Shown piece after piece: positions 16,962 through 25,846 of a stretch of 45,932 bases of DNA (positions within the stretch are counted from its first letter, which is position 1; each line of letters opens with the position of its first letter). Under the pieces are notes generated by a model, which saw only the letters and a list, made by a program, of their open reading frames with translations, ran no database searches and was not told the DNA's origin. Source of the DNA: Bacillota bacterium (lineage in GTDB: Bacteria > Bacillota > Dethiobacteria > DTU022 > UBA8154). The stretch spans positions 1-45,932 of the forward strand of contig JAUSPO010000054.1 of assembly GCA_030656575.1 (NCBI GenBank). The letters run 5' to 3'. A program made the position numbers and the translations under genes.

Positions 16962-17211
16962 AGCTTAAGCTTCCTCCTGTACTAAGTATGCTCAGCGCCG
17001 GCTCAACAACAATGCGCCGGGCAAGTCCCAATCCGATGGCCAGTTCCTGCTTTCCTTTTTGGATAACCACTGGCCCGGAAGGCAATTTCTCCATACACGT
17101 AATTTCGGCTCCCTCCATTATCCCAAACCTTATAGCCTTCACTCTCATATCGGAGTCCATTATTTTCATAACAATCAATTTTTCTCCCTTTTGAGCCTGC
17201 TCAAGCGTCAT
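16939..17211 (-). CDS. feoA: Ferrous iron transport protein A
   Basis: 90 residues with the SH3-like FeoA fold: TLEQAQKGEKLIVMKIMDSD, RFGIMEGAEITCMEKLPSGP and ELAIGLGLARRIVVEP. It acts in the cytoplasm with FeoB. It is first in the feoA-feoB operon, behind a Fur-type operator at 17239-17291. The last residues after VVEP, which overlap the feoB start, are longer than in a minimal FeoA (about 75 residues). Confidence 0.92.
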   Translation of the reverse strand: MTLEQAQKGEKLIVMKIMDSDMRVKAIRFGIMEGAEITCMEKLPSGPVVIQKGKQELAIGLGLARRIVVEPALSILSTGGSLSYGTNRSY

Positions 17212-17238
17212 CTCAAATCCCCCTTATAATTTTGTATA

Positions 17239-17291
17239 TTGATAATCATTATCAAAGCAAAGGTAAAAAAAATAAATGAGATATATTCTCA
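17239..17291 (-). promoter_or_regulatory. Fur-type operators before feoAB
   Basis: TTGATAATCATTATCAA (17239-17255) is a perfect palindrome around one central base and matches the classic Fur 7-1-7 box. A second, overlapping half-match (TGAGA, TATAT, TCTCA at 17277-17291, running into ATTATCA) follows about 25 bases upstream relative to the operon. Iron repression of feoAB is the natural reading. Confidence 0.85.
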
Positions 17292-17333
17292 TTATCATTT
17301 TATCCGTTAATTAATAACCTGTCAACTCTTTTT

Positions 17334-18404
17334 TTAAGATAAAAATATTTCGCCTGTGAGCTCTAATACAAGTTCTTCAATTGCCCCATCTGCTTCGATC
17401 CTTCCCGTTTTAATACTCAGATCCTTCGCCTGCAAATGCATAAGTATCCTGGCAAGGTATTCTTGTTTATAATTATTTAACTGTTTCAGAATCTCGCCTG
17501 CAACAAAAGGCGGCAATTTCAAGGTAGCTGCTATTTCACGTTGAGATAAATTTTGCTGCTCCTTAAGAACTAAGGCTTGGTACAGTAATCGATATTGACG
17601 TATAATCATTGACATAATCACAAGGGAAGGTTCATTTCGCTGGCGCATCTTAGCGAGCTGCTGAAAAGCTTCATCAACATCTTTATGACCCAGAGCATCC
17701 ACCAAATTAAAAATATTTCCCTGACGGCTCTCCGGGACAAGATTGTCAATCAGTGTGCATGTAACAACCTTTTCTTTATCCATAAAAATAAGTATTTTTT
17801 CCAATTCCATTTTTAAAAGATATAAATCTTCTCCAGACCTTTCAATAAGTTCAATCATAGCATCCTCTTCAATATTCTTCCCTTGAAAAGAAAGTTCGTC
17901 CCTGATCCATTTTACAAGCATTGGGCCTTTTAAAAGAGGAAATTCAACAACTAAGCCCGCTTCTTCAATTATTTTTACAAGCCTTTTGCGCCTGTCCACA
18001 TTTTTCACAGCAAAAATCAATAAAGTATCAGAGATATTTTCCTTTATAAAAGCTGTCAGCTCTTCTTCTCCCGTTTTTACATTACTCTGACGCCCCTTCT
18101 TGTCTTTCTTTTCCACTACGGGAGTTCCCTTTTTTCCCGAAGTGGAGAGGTAGGGAGGATTGGAAACCCACAATAATTTTCCTCCGGGAAAAATAGTTGT
18201 TTGCCTCATACCTTCCATCAGATCGGGAAGTGATCTCTCTTCACCCTCTATCCTTTCTAAGAAAAGAGGGTTTCCCTTTTGTTCCTGGAAATTTAATATA
18301 TTTCGCAGCAGTTCCTCCTTGAGATAGTCCTCAGGACCGCTAAAAAGATATAGAGGATGGACCGTTCCATTTCTTATTCTTGTCATAACCTGGCGATAGT
18401 CCAT
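17334..18404 (-). CDS. holA: DNA polymerase III delta subunit
   Basis: Clamp-loader subunit that opens the sliding clamp. 356 residues from ATG 18404, with AAGGAG seven bases upstream; nine more codons upstream are in frame but come before that site. PLYLFSGPEDYLKEELLRNI opens the AAA-like domain. LLIFAVKNVDRRKRLVKIIE, LIERSGEDLYLLKMELEKIL, NIFNLVDALGHKDVDEAFQQL and the C-terminal collar with IIRQYRLLYQALVLKEQ are typical of HolA. The rpsT gene, usually close to holA in Firmicutes, lies 3 kb away beyond feoAB. Confidence 0.92.
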   Translation of the reverse strand: MDYRQVMTRIRNGTVHPLYLFSGPEDYLKEELLRNILNFQEQKGNPLFLERIEGEERSLPDLMEGMRQTTIFPGGKLLWVSNPPYLSTSGKKGTPVVEKKDKKGRQSNVKTGEEELTAFIKENISDTLLIFAVKNVDRRKRLVKIIEEAGLVVEFPLLKGPMLVKWIRDELSFQGKNIEEDAMIELIERSGEDLYLLKMELEKILIFMDKEKVVTCTLIDNLVPESRQGNIFNLVDALGHKDVDEAFQQLAKMRQRNEPSLVIMSMIIRQYRLLYQALVLKEQQNLSQREIAATLKLPPFVAGEILKQLNNYKQEYLARILMHLQAKDLSIKTGRIEADGAIEELVLELTGEIFLS

Positions 18405-18492
18405 CTTACATCTCCTTATCCCCTGACTCATGTCTGCTGAGCTGCTAATATCTATACTATACCGTAGTAGGGGGTCTCTGGCAAGAATTCAT

Positions 18493-20214
18493 TCATTCAA
18501 CCTGACGGCCGGGGACGATACAAACAGGGCCCGACAAGGGATGTTCCTGCCACTGTTTCTCTCCCGGACCGGGCTTGACAGAAGGAGTGGAAAGATAGCC
18601 CGGAGCCTCTAAGCCCAAGCTGTTATAGGCAATGATAAGGTGTTTGCGGAAGAGGGCTTCAAAGGGTGCCGTCAGATAATATGGCATACTATCAACCCAC
18701 CAGGGATAGTCACTTCCCTCAGCAATATAAATGTTTTCCAGTGCTTTTTTTACTTTATCTCTGTCTGCTTCAATTTCCTTTTCCTCGTATTTTTTTATGG
18801 TTTCTCTTGCTTCCAAAAGATAATTCCAGAGAAGGTTCTTATTCTCTGTGCCAATCCATCGAGTAAGGCTGTGGTCCACCCAGGAACCGGTAGCCAAATG
18901 GGTAATACGTCTTTTGGGAGGATTTTCTTCCAGATAATCACTTACAGTCACTGTCTGGAGATATGGATCTGCAGTCAGTCCCTGATAAAGATGGTGCAAA
19001 AACTCAGTTTTATCAGCAGGATACCACTCCCAGGCATTTTCCCCGTCCAGAGCAAGAGTAACAAGAAACCTATCAGGATTTCTACCCAGATTTTCCCGGA
19101 TTTTATGAAGTCGATGGATAAGATCCTCAGCAGCATATTTACCAGACATATGCTGATATACAAAACCAATCCTGTCTGAAAGGTGATGGTCACGAAAAAT
19201 TATGGGTATTTCGGCTCCTTCGCCGCTTGCAAGGTAAGGCCTGTAGAGGACTTCAGGATTAAGGACATGCCCGTAACCGTCCCTGTAGATCTCAAGATCC
19301 ATAGATTTGGCCAGTATCTGTTCATCTGATATGGTCCATTTAAAGCCTTCATCCACAATAAGTGGAAGCATCTCCGGGCTTACTGCCTGCTCCGGAGGCC
19401 AAAAACCACGGGGCCCTGTTCCGAATAATCGGTAATATTGATCTACAGTCATTTTAACCTGAGTTCTGGCATCATTTTCGAAACGAAAACGTTTCGGGAG
19501 AGAAAGACCCGGACTGGCCCGCAGGGCAGAATGGTTATCGATTAAAAGTGGGACGATAGGATGATAATAAGCCGTGGTTATGATCTCGATCTGTCCTTTT
19601 TCCTGAAGCCTTTTATGTTCCGGAATTATTTTTTCCATAATAGAAAAATGTTTCTTTATTAATTCTTCCTTATCAGCTTCGCTGAAATTCCGACCCTTCT
19701 CCATGAGCCCCTTTAAGAAGAGATCCTCACTGCGTATCTCAGGGTCGATCCAAACCAGATTAAACCATACCTGAAGGTCAAGGTAGTCCTGTGTGGCAAA
19801 CCTTTCCAAAGCTTTTTCCACTTCTTCAGGTTCTGTTACCTGTCCCTGACGTTCCAAAAGGTGTCGATAAAAATCATAGCGGCAGATTACCTTATCCCAC
19901 TGTATATCAAAATAATGCTGCAGGAGAAACCTTTTTTCCCCTTCGTTCAGATCCTTCGCTTTTTTCATAACCTTAAGATAGTAGTCCACAGCATTATGAT
20001 GCGTGTATGTTTCAATTTGTTCAATCAGGGAGGGACTAAGGCTAAAAGTTTGTCTTATTTCCGGATAGTCTTCCAAAATTGCTGCCATCTGAAAATAATC
20101 CTTAGTAGCATGCAGCCTTACCCAGGGCATAATGAATTCACCCTTCTCCTTATCTAAGTAGTAAGGCTGATGTTGATTCCAGACAAAAGCCACATAAAGT
20201 ATTTTCTGGGGCAA
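18493..20214 (-). CDS. GH57 family glycoside hydrolase, amylopullulanase/alpha-amylase-like
   Basis: 573 residues. The N-terminal WNQHQPYY is the first GH57 motif; TTAYYHPIVPLL the second. The catalytic nucleophile is E275 in GFWPPEQAVS, and the acid/base D390 is in LALDGENAWE. GSWVDHSLTRWIG and GSDYPWWVDS complete the family's five conserved regions, and the length fits intracellular GH57 enzymes acting on alpha-1,4 or alpha-1,6 glucan. No signal peptide is seen. It starts with TTG at 20214, 15 bases after the preceding GH57 stop, behind AAGGGGG. The precise substrate is uncertain. Confidence 0.88.
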   Translation of the reverse strand: MPQKILYVAFVWNQHQPYYLDKEKGEFIMPWVRLHATKDYFQMAAILEDYPEIRQTFSLSPSLIEQIETYTHHNAVDYYLKVMKKAKDLNEGEKRFLLQHYFDIQWDKVICRYDFYRHLLERQGQVTEPEEVEKALERFATQDYLDLQVWFNLVWIDPEIRSEDLFLKGLMEKGRNFSEADKEELIKKHFSIMEKIIPEHKRLQEKGQIEIITTAYYHPIVPLLIDNHSALRASPGLSLPKRFRFENDARTQVKMTVDQYYRLFGTGPRGFWPPEQAVSPEMLPLIVDEGFKWTISDEQILAKSMDLEIYRDGYGHVLNPEVLYRPYLASGEGAEIPIIFRDHHLSDRIGFVYQHMSGKYAAEDLIHRLHKIRENLGRNPDRFLVTLALDGENAWEWYPADKTEFLHHLYQGLTADPYLQTVTVSDYLEENPPKRRITHLATGSWVDHSLTRWIGTENKNLLWNYLLEARETIKKYEEKEIEADRDKVKKALENIYIAEGSDYPWWVDSMPYYLTAPFEALFRKHLIIAYNSLGLEAPGYLSTPSVKPGPGEKQWQEHPLSGPVCIVPGRQVE

Positions 20215-20229
20215 AAAGAATTCCCCCTT

Positions 20230-22326
20230 TCAGGAATTAACTGACAACTGAATCACAAAAGAACTGCTGGCATTTGGCTCCAAAACCAAATCCCAATTAG
20301 GGATAATTACAGACTGTTGGTATGCCCGCTCCATGCCTCCCTCCGACTGTGAGACAGTCTCCACAGGAAACCGCCAAATTCTGGCAGGAGAAGAAAAACG
20401 GAAAGATACCCCCAGTTTTCTCCAATCGTCAAAAATAAACAGCTCTTCAACTTCCTCTTCCGTTCCTTTGCTTGCCAGGTGAGGTTGCTCAATTGTCCTA
20501 CCTGGAATATGATAATATCGATCAGTAGCATAACCTGCCAGAAAAGCCAGGTTAAACTCCACTCCAAAACGGAAAGAGGAAGCTGCTTCACCCTCATATT
20601 TTAAATCATATGCAACCTCAATAACCTGAGATGACGCTTTTAAATTCAGCTTTTTCTGAAGCAGTAACTCCCCCTCTTCTTCGATCTTGCTGCGACGAGT
20701 GAAAATAACGGAGGCGTGACCTTCTTCATATTCCATTTCCGCCACGTATGGTTGCATCAGGAAGTTTCCTTTTTCCTTGAATTCCCCCCTGCTGAAGCTC
20801 TCCAAATCCACTTCCATGGGAAGAATGTGGTCAAGCAGAGCACCGCGGGGATACCGATCATAAATAATAAAATCTTTCAGTCCGTCCTCTTTCACAGAAA
20901 AACTGTTGTGGATAGTTTGGACATCCCTTTTATCATCGTTTTTAATCGCTTCCTGCTTTAAGAGGTCATCATGATAAGACTCAGGTCTTCTCGTCATTGT
21001 ATCCAAAAAATTAACCGCAGCAGGACGGTAGGAAAGTTCCCAGAGACTTCCGCCCTGATTTGGAGAAAGAAGGAGCCCAAAAAACTCATTGTTGAGGACA
21101 ATTTCCTGATATCCATCATAGTCCCTGTCTTTCACTTTTAGCTCCAGCCAGTTGTCCCGGGAATATATCTCCCTGACGATAATATTCTCTGCTTTAATCA
21201 GATTTTCATATATTGCTGCACGCAGGAAGTTTAAATAAAGGCCACCGAATACTCCATGCCAGTAAGCACAGTTACACTGCCCGGCCCAGATCAAATCCAT
21301 GGCCCTTTCGCGGGCTTCCTTGTTCTCTACGAGCGACAGCCTTTTCCTAACCGCCAGCATTTTTTTATGCATACGGTTGCTTTCTGGATAACGGATCAGA
21401 AAATTACGCCAATATCCTCCTGCCCACTGCTTCATTTCTCTGTATGAGGCTGCAGGAAGATATACTCTTCCTCTTGGAGGATAGCATTCCAAATAATCCT
21501 TAAACGTAGTTGTTTTTATCCATTCCTGGTTATCTGTTAAAAGACCAAAAAAATCTTCCAGCCATCCCTCTTCGTAAACATGCGACTTTGTACCCGGCCA
21601 GGTGCCAAATTTTTCTCCATCATCTGCCAGCACGGCCAGTGACCCAGCTTTTGCGGAGGATAACCTGCCCAGGAATTCTATCGTTTTATCAGCCTTCTCA
21701 AAAGGAATCAGGTAGCGCAGTTTTTCACTGATAGAAAATATATTTAAAGGATAGCCTTCTTCCTCAGTCAGGTAATATCCTACCAACTCTTCACTTTTCA
21801 TACCCAGTTCCTGGAAGTGGGCATCGTCTACCACAACATAACGAATCCCTGCCTGGCATAACGGTCGGGCAAGGTGAGGTTCCCAGATCCTTTCGGTAAG
21901 CCACATCCCCGTAACATTCGTACCGATCTTATTTTTAATATAATGGCTGAGTTTCTGGATTTGACCTTTTTTATCTTCATCTGAAATGATTGGTAAAACC
22001 GGTTCATAATAACCTCCGCCCATTATTTCCACCTGTCCCCGATCCACCATTTCCCTCAGGGTATGAAAAAAGGAAGGTTCATTTTTTTCGATCCAATCGA
22101 AAAGAGAACCTGAATAATGGAGAACAGCCTTAACAGAAGGGTAACGATAAAGCACTTCAATAAATGGGGCATATGAATCCTGAAATGCAGTTGAAAATAC
22201 TTCCGGCAGATTCCCCACCGGTTGATGATTATGCAGTGCAAGAATAAAAGAAACGGTCTTTTTTTCTGTTTCCCTTTCTTTTTCCTGTACAGCTGTTTGT
22301 ACTGCAGCACCTTCATCCACAAACAT
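20230..22326 (-). CDS. GH57 4-alpha-glucanotransferase/alpha-amylase with DUF1925-DUF1926 tail
   Basis: 698 residues. LALHNHQPVGNLPE is motif 1 and GGGYYEPVLPII motif 2. WLTERIWEPHL carries the nucleophile (E145), and ADDGEKFGTWPG the acid/base aspartate (235 or 236). This order and the long beta-rich C-terminal half (DUF1925 and DUF1926) are those of the Thermococcus litoralis type 4-alpha-glucanotransferase, which moves maltodextrin chains. The first 20 residues are an extra acidic stretch. It is cytoplasmic by absence of a signal. It is the first gene of a two-GH57 operon; AGAGGTGG precedes ATG. It diverges from the DUF4912 gene across 175 bases. Confidence 0.9.
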   Translation of the reverse strand: MFVDEGAAVQTAVQEKERETEKKTVSFILALHNHQPVGNLPEVFSTAFQDSYAPFIEVLYRYPSVKAVLHYSGSLFDWIEKNEPSFFHTLREMVDRGQVEIMGGGYYEPVLPIISDEDKKGQIQKLSHYIKNKIGTNVTGMWLTERIWEPHLARPLCQAGIRYVVVDDAHFQELGMKSEELVGYYLTEEEGYPLNIFSISEKLRYLIPFEKADKTIEFLGRLSSAKAGSLAVLADDGEKFGTWPGTKSHVYEEGWLEDFFGLLTDNQEWIKTTTFKDYLECYPPRGRVYLPAASYREMKQWAGGYWRNFLIRYPESNRMHKKMLAVRKRLSLVENKEARERAMDLIWAGQCNCAYWHGVFGGLYLNFLRAAIYENLIKAENIIVREIYSRDNWLELKVKDRDYDGYQEIVLNNEFFGLLLSPNQGGSLWELSYRPAAVNFLDTMTRRPESYHDDLLKQEAIKNDDKRDVQTIHNSFSVKEDGLKDFIIYDRYPRGALLDHILPMEVDLESFSRGEFKEKGNFLMQPYVAEMEYEEGHASVIFTRRSKIEEEGELLLQKKLNLKASSQVIEVAYDLKYEGEAASSFRFGVEFNLAFLAGYATDRYYHIPGRTIEQPHLASKGTEEEVEELFIFDDWRKLGVSFRFSSPARIWRFPVETVSQSEGGMERAYQQSVIIPNWDLVLEPNASSSFVIQLSVNS

Positions 22327-22501
22327 TTTTATCCACCTCTTTAACGTAATAAACTACAATAATACGGCAGTTTCCTTTATTGTTAAGCAAATTTATGTTG
22401 CCCTGCCCATTTTCTTTTTATACAATATCTCTTTTAGGCTATAATAATCTCTAACTAGGGAATAATACGTTCTAAAGAAAAAAAAGAGGTGAGTAGATCA
22501 T

Positions 22502-23005
22502 ATGCACCCTTCCAGCAGGGAATTTTTAGACGGAGGAGAACATTTACCTTTATATTATGGGGAAGACCAGCTTGTGCTGCTTCCACGAGACCCATACTGG
22601 CTTTTTACTTACTGGGAGATTAGTATGCCGACAAGACAGCGTCTTGAATTTGAGACTCAAAATAAATGGGAAGCATTTAAGCTTGCCCTCAGAGTCCATC
22701 GTTTTGACATGGATAATTCAGGTAAAGAAAGTCAATTCGACATACAGATTAACTCTTTCTCCGATAACTGGTACATAAAAGCAGGGGTTCCTGATAGAAA
22801 ATACCAGATTGAATTTGGATATTATTTACCGGAAAACGTGTTTCAATCTTTATTAACCTCCAATATAGCTTCCACCCCAAGAGACAGGCTAAGTGATGTA
22901 ATTGATGAGAACTGGCAGCTGCCAGACTGGCAGGCCCGTCGTCTTTACTGGCGCATTTCCCGTATTAATTTAAGTTCTATGGAGATTTTAGCGAAAGAAA
23001 GGTAG
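22502..23005 (+). CDS. DUF4912 protein
   Basis: 167 residues. LVLLPRDPYWLFTYWEIS is the DUF4912 hallmark, followed by a beta-sandwich-like body (LALRVHRFDM, WYIKAGVPDRKYQIEFGYYL) ending in SRINLSS. The family often neighbours GH57 branching enzymes and resembles an early-set/CBM48-like module, so a role in binding alpha-glucan is a fair inference. It lies 11 bases before the branching-enzyme-like gene, surely one operon. A weak promoter may be TATAAT at 22440-22445 with TTTATA 17 bases upstream; GAGGTGAG is the likely ribosome-binding site. Confidence 0.85.
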   Translation: MHPSSREFLDGGEHLPLYYGEDQLVLLPRDPYWLFTYWEISMPTRQRLEFETQNKWEAFKLALRVHRFDMDNSGKESQFDIQINSFSDNWYIKAGVPDRKYQIEFGYYLPENVFQSLLTSNIASTPRDRLSDVIDENWQLPDWQARRLYWRISRINLSSMEILAKER

Positions 23006-23016
23006 GTTTAAATAGT

Positions 23017-24648
23017 ATGGTAAAAGGTTACCTTGCCTTTATTTTCCATTCCCATTTACCCTATGTACGTCACCCCGAACATACCCAGTCTCTTGAAGAA
23101 AAATGGTTTTTTGAGGCTATTACAGAGTGTTATATACCCTTTATCAGAGTTTTTCAGGGGCTGGAAAAAGATAATGTTGATTATTCGGCAACTTTTTCTC
23201 TTTCACCAACTTTGTTGGCAATGTTAGAGGATTCTTTTTTACAGGAGCGTTATGTGGGATATCTTTCCAGGTTACAGCTGCTTGCTCAAAAAGAGGAGGA
23301 AAGGACAGCGAATGACCCGGCCTTTTCCCCATTGGCCCGTATGTACAGGGAAAGACTTGATTATACATCTTACATCTTTAATGAAAAATATGGGAGACGA
23401 CTTGTAACTGCATTCAGAGAACTGCTTAACGGAGGGCATCTCGAGCTGATCACATCTGCAGCCACCCATGGCTTTTTACCATTGCTGGGAGTACAAAAGG
23501 AAGCCATATATGCACAAATTGCTGCAGGAGTTGAGTACTACGAAAAAATTTTTGGCAGCATACCCCGGGGCATTTGGCTACCTGAATGTGGATATGATCC
23601 GGGATTTGAAGAAATTTTAGGTGAACTGGGACTTCATTATTACATAATGGCTACACATGGGGTTCTATATGCTTCCCCCAGGCCTAAATATGGAATTTAC
23701 AGCCCCATCCTGACCCCCGGTGGACTTGCCGCTTTTGGCAGGGATCCGGAAACATCTGCACAGGTATGGAGCGCAAAAGAAGGATACCCGGGTGATTACA
23801 ACTACAGGGAATTTTACAGGGATATCGGATATGACCTCAGCCTGGACTATATCGGAGAATTTCTCCATCCGAACGGCTTGAGAAGCAATACAGGCTTTAA
23901 ATATTACTCTATAACAGGCCCTGAAAACCATAAAGAACCGTACAATCCCCAAAAAGCTCTGGAAAAAGCCAGTGAACATGCGGGGAATTTCCTCTTTAAC
24001 CGTCAAAAACAGGTTGAGTATTATGGGGAAATAATGGATCGCCCTCCCCTGGTGGTGGCACCTTATGACTCTGAATTGTTCGGTCACTGGTGGTTTGAAG
24101 GACCCCAGTGGTTTGACAGCCTTTGCAGGATAATTTCACAAAACCAGGATACGATTAAGATGATTACTCCTGGCAAGTATCTGGAACTGGGTTACCCTCT
24201 GCAGGTCTCCACACCAAATGCCTCAAGCTGGGGTGATAAAGGCTATAACGAGGTATGGCTCAATGGAAAAAATGATTGGGTCTACCGCCATCTCCACAAT
24301 GCCGCAAAGAAAATGACAGCGTTAGCCACCAATTTTCCCCGAGCGGAAGATATACTAAAAGATGCTTTAAATCAGGCAGCCAGGGAACTCTTACTGGCCC
24401 AGAGCAGTGACTGGCCCTTTATTATTACGTCAGGGACAATGGATAGTTATGCCAAATCAAGGCTCATGAGCCACCTCATCCGCTTTTTAAAACTTGAAAG
24501 GCAGATCTGGGAAAATAATATCGATATTTCCTGGCTGCGGCATCTCGAAGCCACCGATAATCTTTTCCCCCATCTTGATTACCATTTATTCCAGAGCCTA
24601 AACGAGACAATAGCTGTGGAAAAAGACAAATTAATGGGCGCAGTCTAA
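23017..24648 (+). CDS. GH57 1,4-alpha-glucan branching enzyme type (DUF1957)
   Basis: 543 residues, the usual length. It makes alpha-1,6 branches in glycogen-like glucan. FIFHSHLPYVRHPE is motif 1, TSAATHGFLPLL motif 2, and GIWLPECGYDPG carries the nucleophile E190. APYDSELFGHWWFEG carries D351; these positions match GH57 branching enzymes such as that of Thermococcus kodakarensis (E183, D354). SSWGDKGYNEVWLNGKNDW and QSSDWPFIITSGTMDSYA are the C-terminal signatures. Co-oriented with DUF4912; together with the two divergent GH57 genes it suggests internal storage glucan synthesis and breakdown. Confidence 0.93.
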   Translation: MVKGYLAFIFHSHLPYVRHPEHTQSLEEKWFFEAITECYIPFIRVFQGLEKDNVDYSATFSLSPTLLAMLEDSFLQERYVGYLSRLQLLAQKEEERTANDPAFSPLARMYRERLDYTSYIFNEKYGRRLVTAFRELLNGGHLELITSAATHGFLPLLGVQKEAIYAQIAAGVEYYEKIFGSIPRGIWLPECGYDPGFEEILGELGLHYYIMATHGVLYASPRPKYGIYSPILTPGGLAAFGRDPETSAQVWSAKEGYPGDYNYREFYRDIGYDLSLDYIGEFLHPNGLRSNTGFKYYSITGPENHKEPYNPQKALEKASEHAGNFLFNRQKQVEYYGEIMDRPPLVVAPYDSELFGHWWFEGPQWFDSLCRIISQNQDTIKMITPGKYLELGYPLQVSTPNASSWGDKGYNEVWLNGKNDWVYRHLHNAAKKMTALATNFPRAEDILKDALNQAARELLLAQSSDWPFIITSGTMDSYAKSRLMSHLIRFLKLERQIWENNIDISWLRHLEATDNLFPHLDYHLFQSLNETIAVEKDKLMGAV

Positions 24649-24676
24649 GCAGTGAACCGGGTCATTTAAAAAAAAC

Positions 24677-24821
24677 GTAACTACTCTGCCAATAGGTTAC
24701 TTAATCGCTCGGGACGCAAAGCTTGGGGACGGTTCCATCGTCTTCCCTTCGGACCTTCGCTACGCTACGGTGACGCTCGAACCGTCCCCAAGCTTCACTT
24801 ATCTTTTATCTGAGTAGTTAC
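24677..24821. mobile_element. MITE-like element, copy 1 (145 bp)
   Basis: Ends GTAACTACTC (24677-24686) and GAGTAGTTAC (24812-24821) are perfect inverted repeats. Inside is a second 17-base inverted pair, AAGCTTGGGGACGGTTC (24719-24735) and GAACCGTCCCCAAGCTT (24779-24795). The element is flanked by AAAAAAAC on both sides (24669-24676 and 24822-24829), an 8-bp target duplication, although the A-rich sequence makes this alone weaker than copy 2. It has no gene. GTAA ends and 8-bp duplications are the habits of the IS66 family. Confidence 0.88.
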
Positions 24822-24843
24822 AAAAAAACAGGATAATATAAGA

Positions 24844-24892
24844 TAAAGGTGGCAGGGGACAATCAAAATGTCCTCTGACACCTTTATTTTTA
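24844..24892. terminator. Stem-loop between GH57 and FAH genes
   Basis: AAAGGTG, then GGGGACA, pair with TGTCC and CACCTTT around ATCAAAA, with small mismatches, followed by ATTTTTATT on the plus strand. The two genes converge here, so it may end both. Confidence 0.65.
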
Positions 24893-24896
24893 TTAT

Positions 24897-25664
24897 TCAC
24901 TCTGACGCAGCGCTGTTCTGCAGTTTTCCGATCTGGTCAATGTTAACAGTAAAAATATCTCCTTCATTAAGTTGGCCAATTCCAGCGGGTGTACCTGTCA
25001 TGATTACATCACCGGGTAATAATGTCATGCAACCACTGATATATTCTATTAGCTCCTCAATATTGAAAATTAAATCGGAAATCTGTCCTCTTTGGACTTC
25101 CACTCCGTTTAAAAGCCCAACTACTTCCAACTGGTAGGGATCTTCGATTTCAGTTTCTATCCATGGACCAATAGGAGAAAAAGTATCAAAACTTTTACTG
25201 TAAGTCCACTGACCATCCTGGGGCTGCAGATCCCTCGCTGTAACATCGTTAGCGCAGGTATATCCCCAAATATATTTATAGGCCTGTGCTGCTGAGACAT
25301 GACGCGCCTTCTTCCCTATCACAACGGCAAATTCCGCCTCATAATCAACTCTCTGGCTCTGGGCAGGCAAATAAATACTTTCGCCTGTCCCTATCACAGC
25401 AGTAGAAGGTTTTAAAAAAATAATAGGTTCTGCCGGCAGCTTAAATTGGAATTCTTCAGCATGACTGCGGTAATTCAACCCGATACATATAACCTTTGTA
25501 GGAGCACACGGTGAGAGCAGCTTAATATTATCTAATGAAAATTCTTTCCCGCTAAAACTATAATCTCCCGGCACCTCATCTTCCCAAATAATCTCCATCA
25601 CAGAATCATTCTTAAAAATCCCCCATCTTTCCTTCTGGTCTTCAAGAAAACGTAGTATCTTCAA
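24897..25664 (-). CDS. Fumarylacetoacetate hydrolase family protein
   Basis: 255 residues with the FAH beta-roll. ICIGLNYRSHAEEF, PIIFLKPSTAVIGTGE, DYEAEFAVVIGKKAR and GYTCANDVTARDLQ hold the metal ligands (E and E in DYEAE, D in NDVTARD). KSFDTFSPIGPW and LLPGDVIMTGTPAGIG finish the domain. The family cleaves carbon-carbon bonds of diketo acids or decarboxylates or hydrates oxaloacetate-like compounds; bacterial single-domain forms are often FAHD1-like acylpyruvase/oxaloacetate decarboxylases. Substrate cannot be read from motifs. It stands alone, convergent with the GH57 operon. Confidence 0.9.
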   Translation of the reverse strand: MKILRFLEDQKERWGIFKNDSVMEIIWEDEVPGDYSFSGKEFSLDNIKLLSPCAPTKVICIGLNYRSHAEEFQFKLPAEPIIFLKPSTAVIGTGESIYLPAQSQRVDYEAEFAVVIGKKARHVSAAQAYKYIWGYTCANDVTARDLQPQDGQWTYSKSFDTFSPIGPWIETEIEDPYQLEVVGLLNGVEVQRGQISDLIFNIEELIEYISGCMTLLPGDVIMTGTPAGIGQLNEGDIFTVNIDQIGKLQNSAASE

Positions 25665-25783
25665 TTAAGAAAACTCCTAACTCTATGTGGGTTATGATCA
25701 CCTTTTCTTTTCCATGAGAACTTTTTCCTGCTAATCAACGTAATTTTTAAGTCATTCAAAAATAGCAGGAAAAATAAAATTTA

Positions 25784-25818
25784 AAAACCTGCCTTTTATA
25801 TATAGAGACAGGTTTTTT
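25784..25818 (-). terminator. Terminator of the sigma/anti-sigma operon
   Basis: AAAACCTG (25784-25791) pairs with CAGGTTTT (25809-25816). On the minus strand a T-run follows. It is about 30 bases beyond the anti-sigma stop. Confidence 0.75.
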
Positions 25819-25846
25819 ATCCTAATTGTATGTTTTTGTTCCAGTC

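Noticed and set aside
24677-24821. GGGGACGG inverted arms read as a simple terminator
   Set aside because: The arms are inside a larger unit with matched ends and target duplications, so a mobile element explains more.
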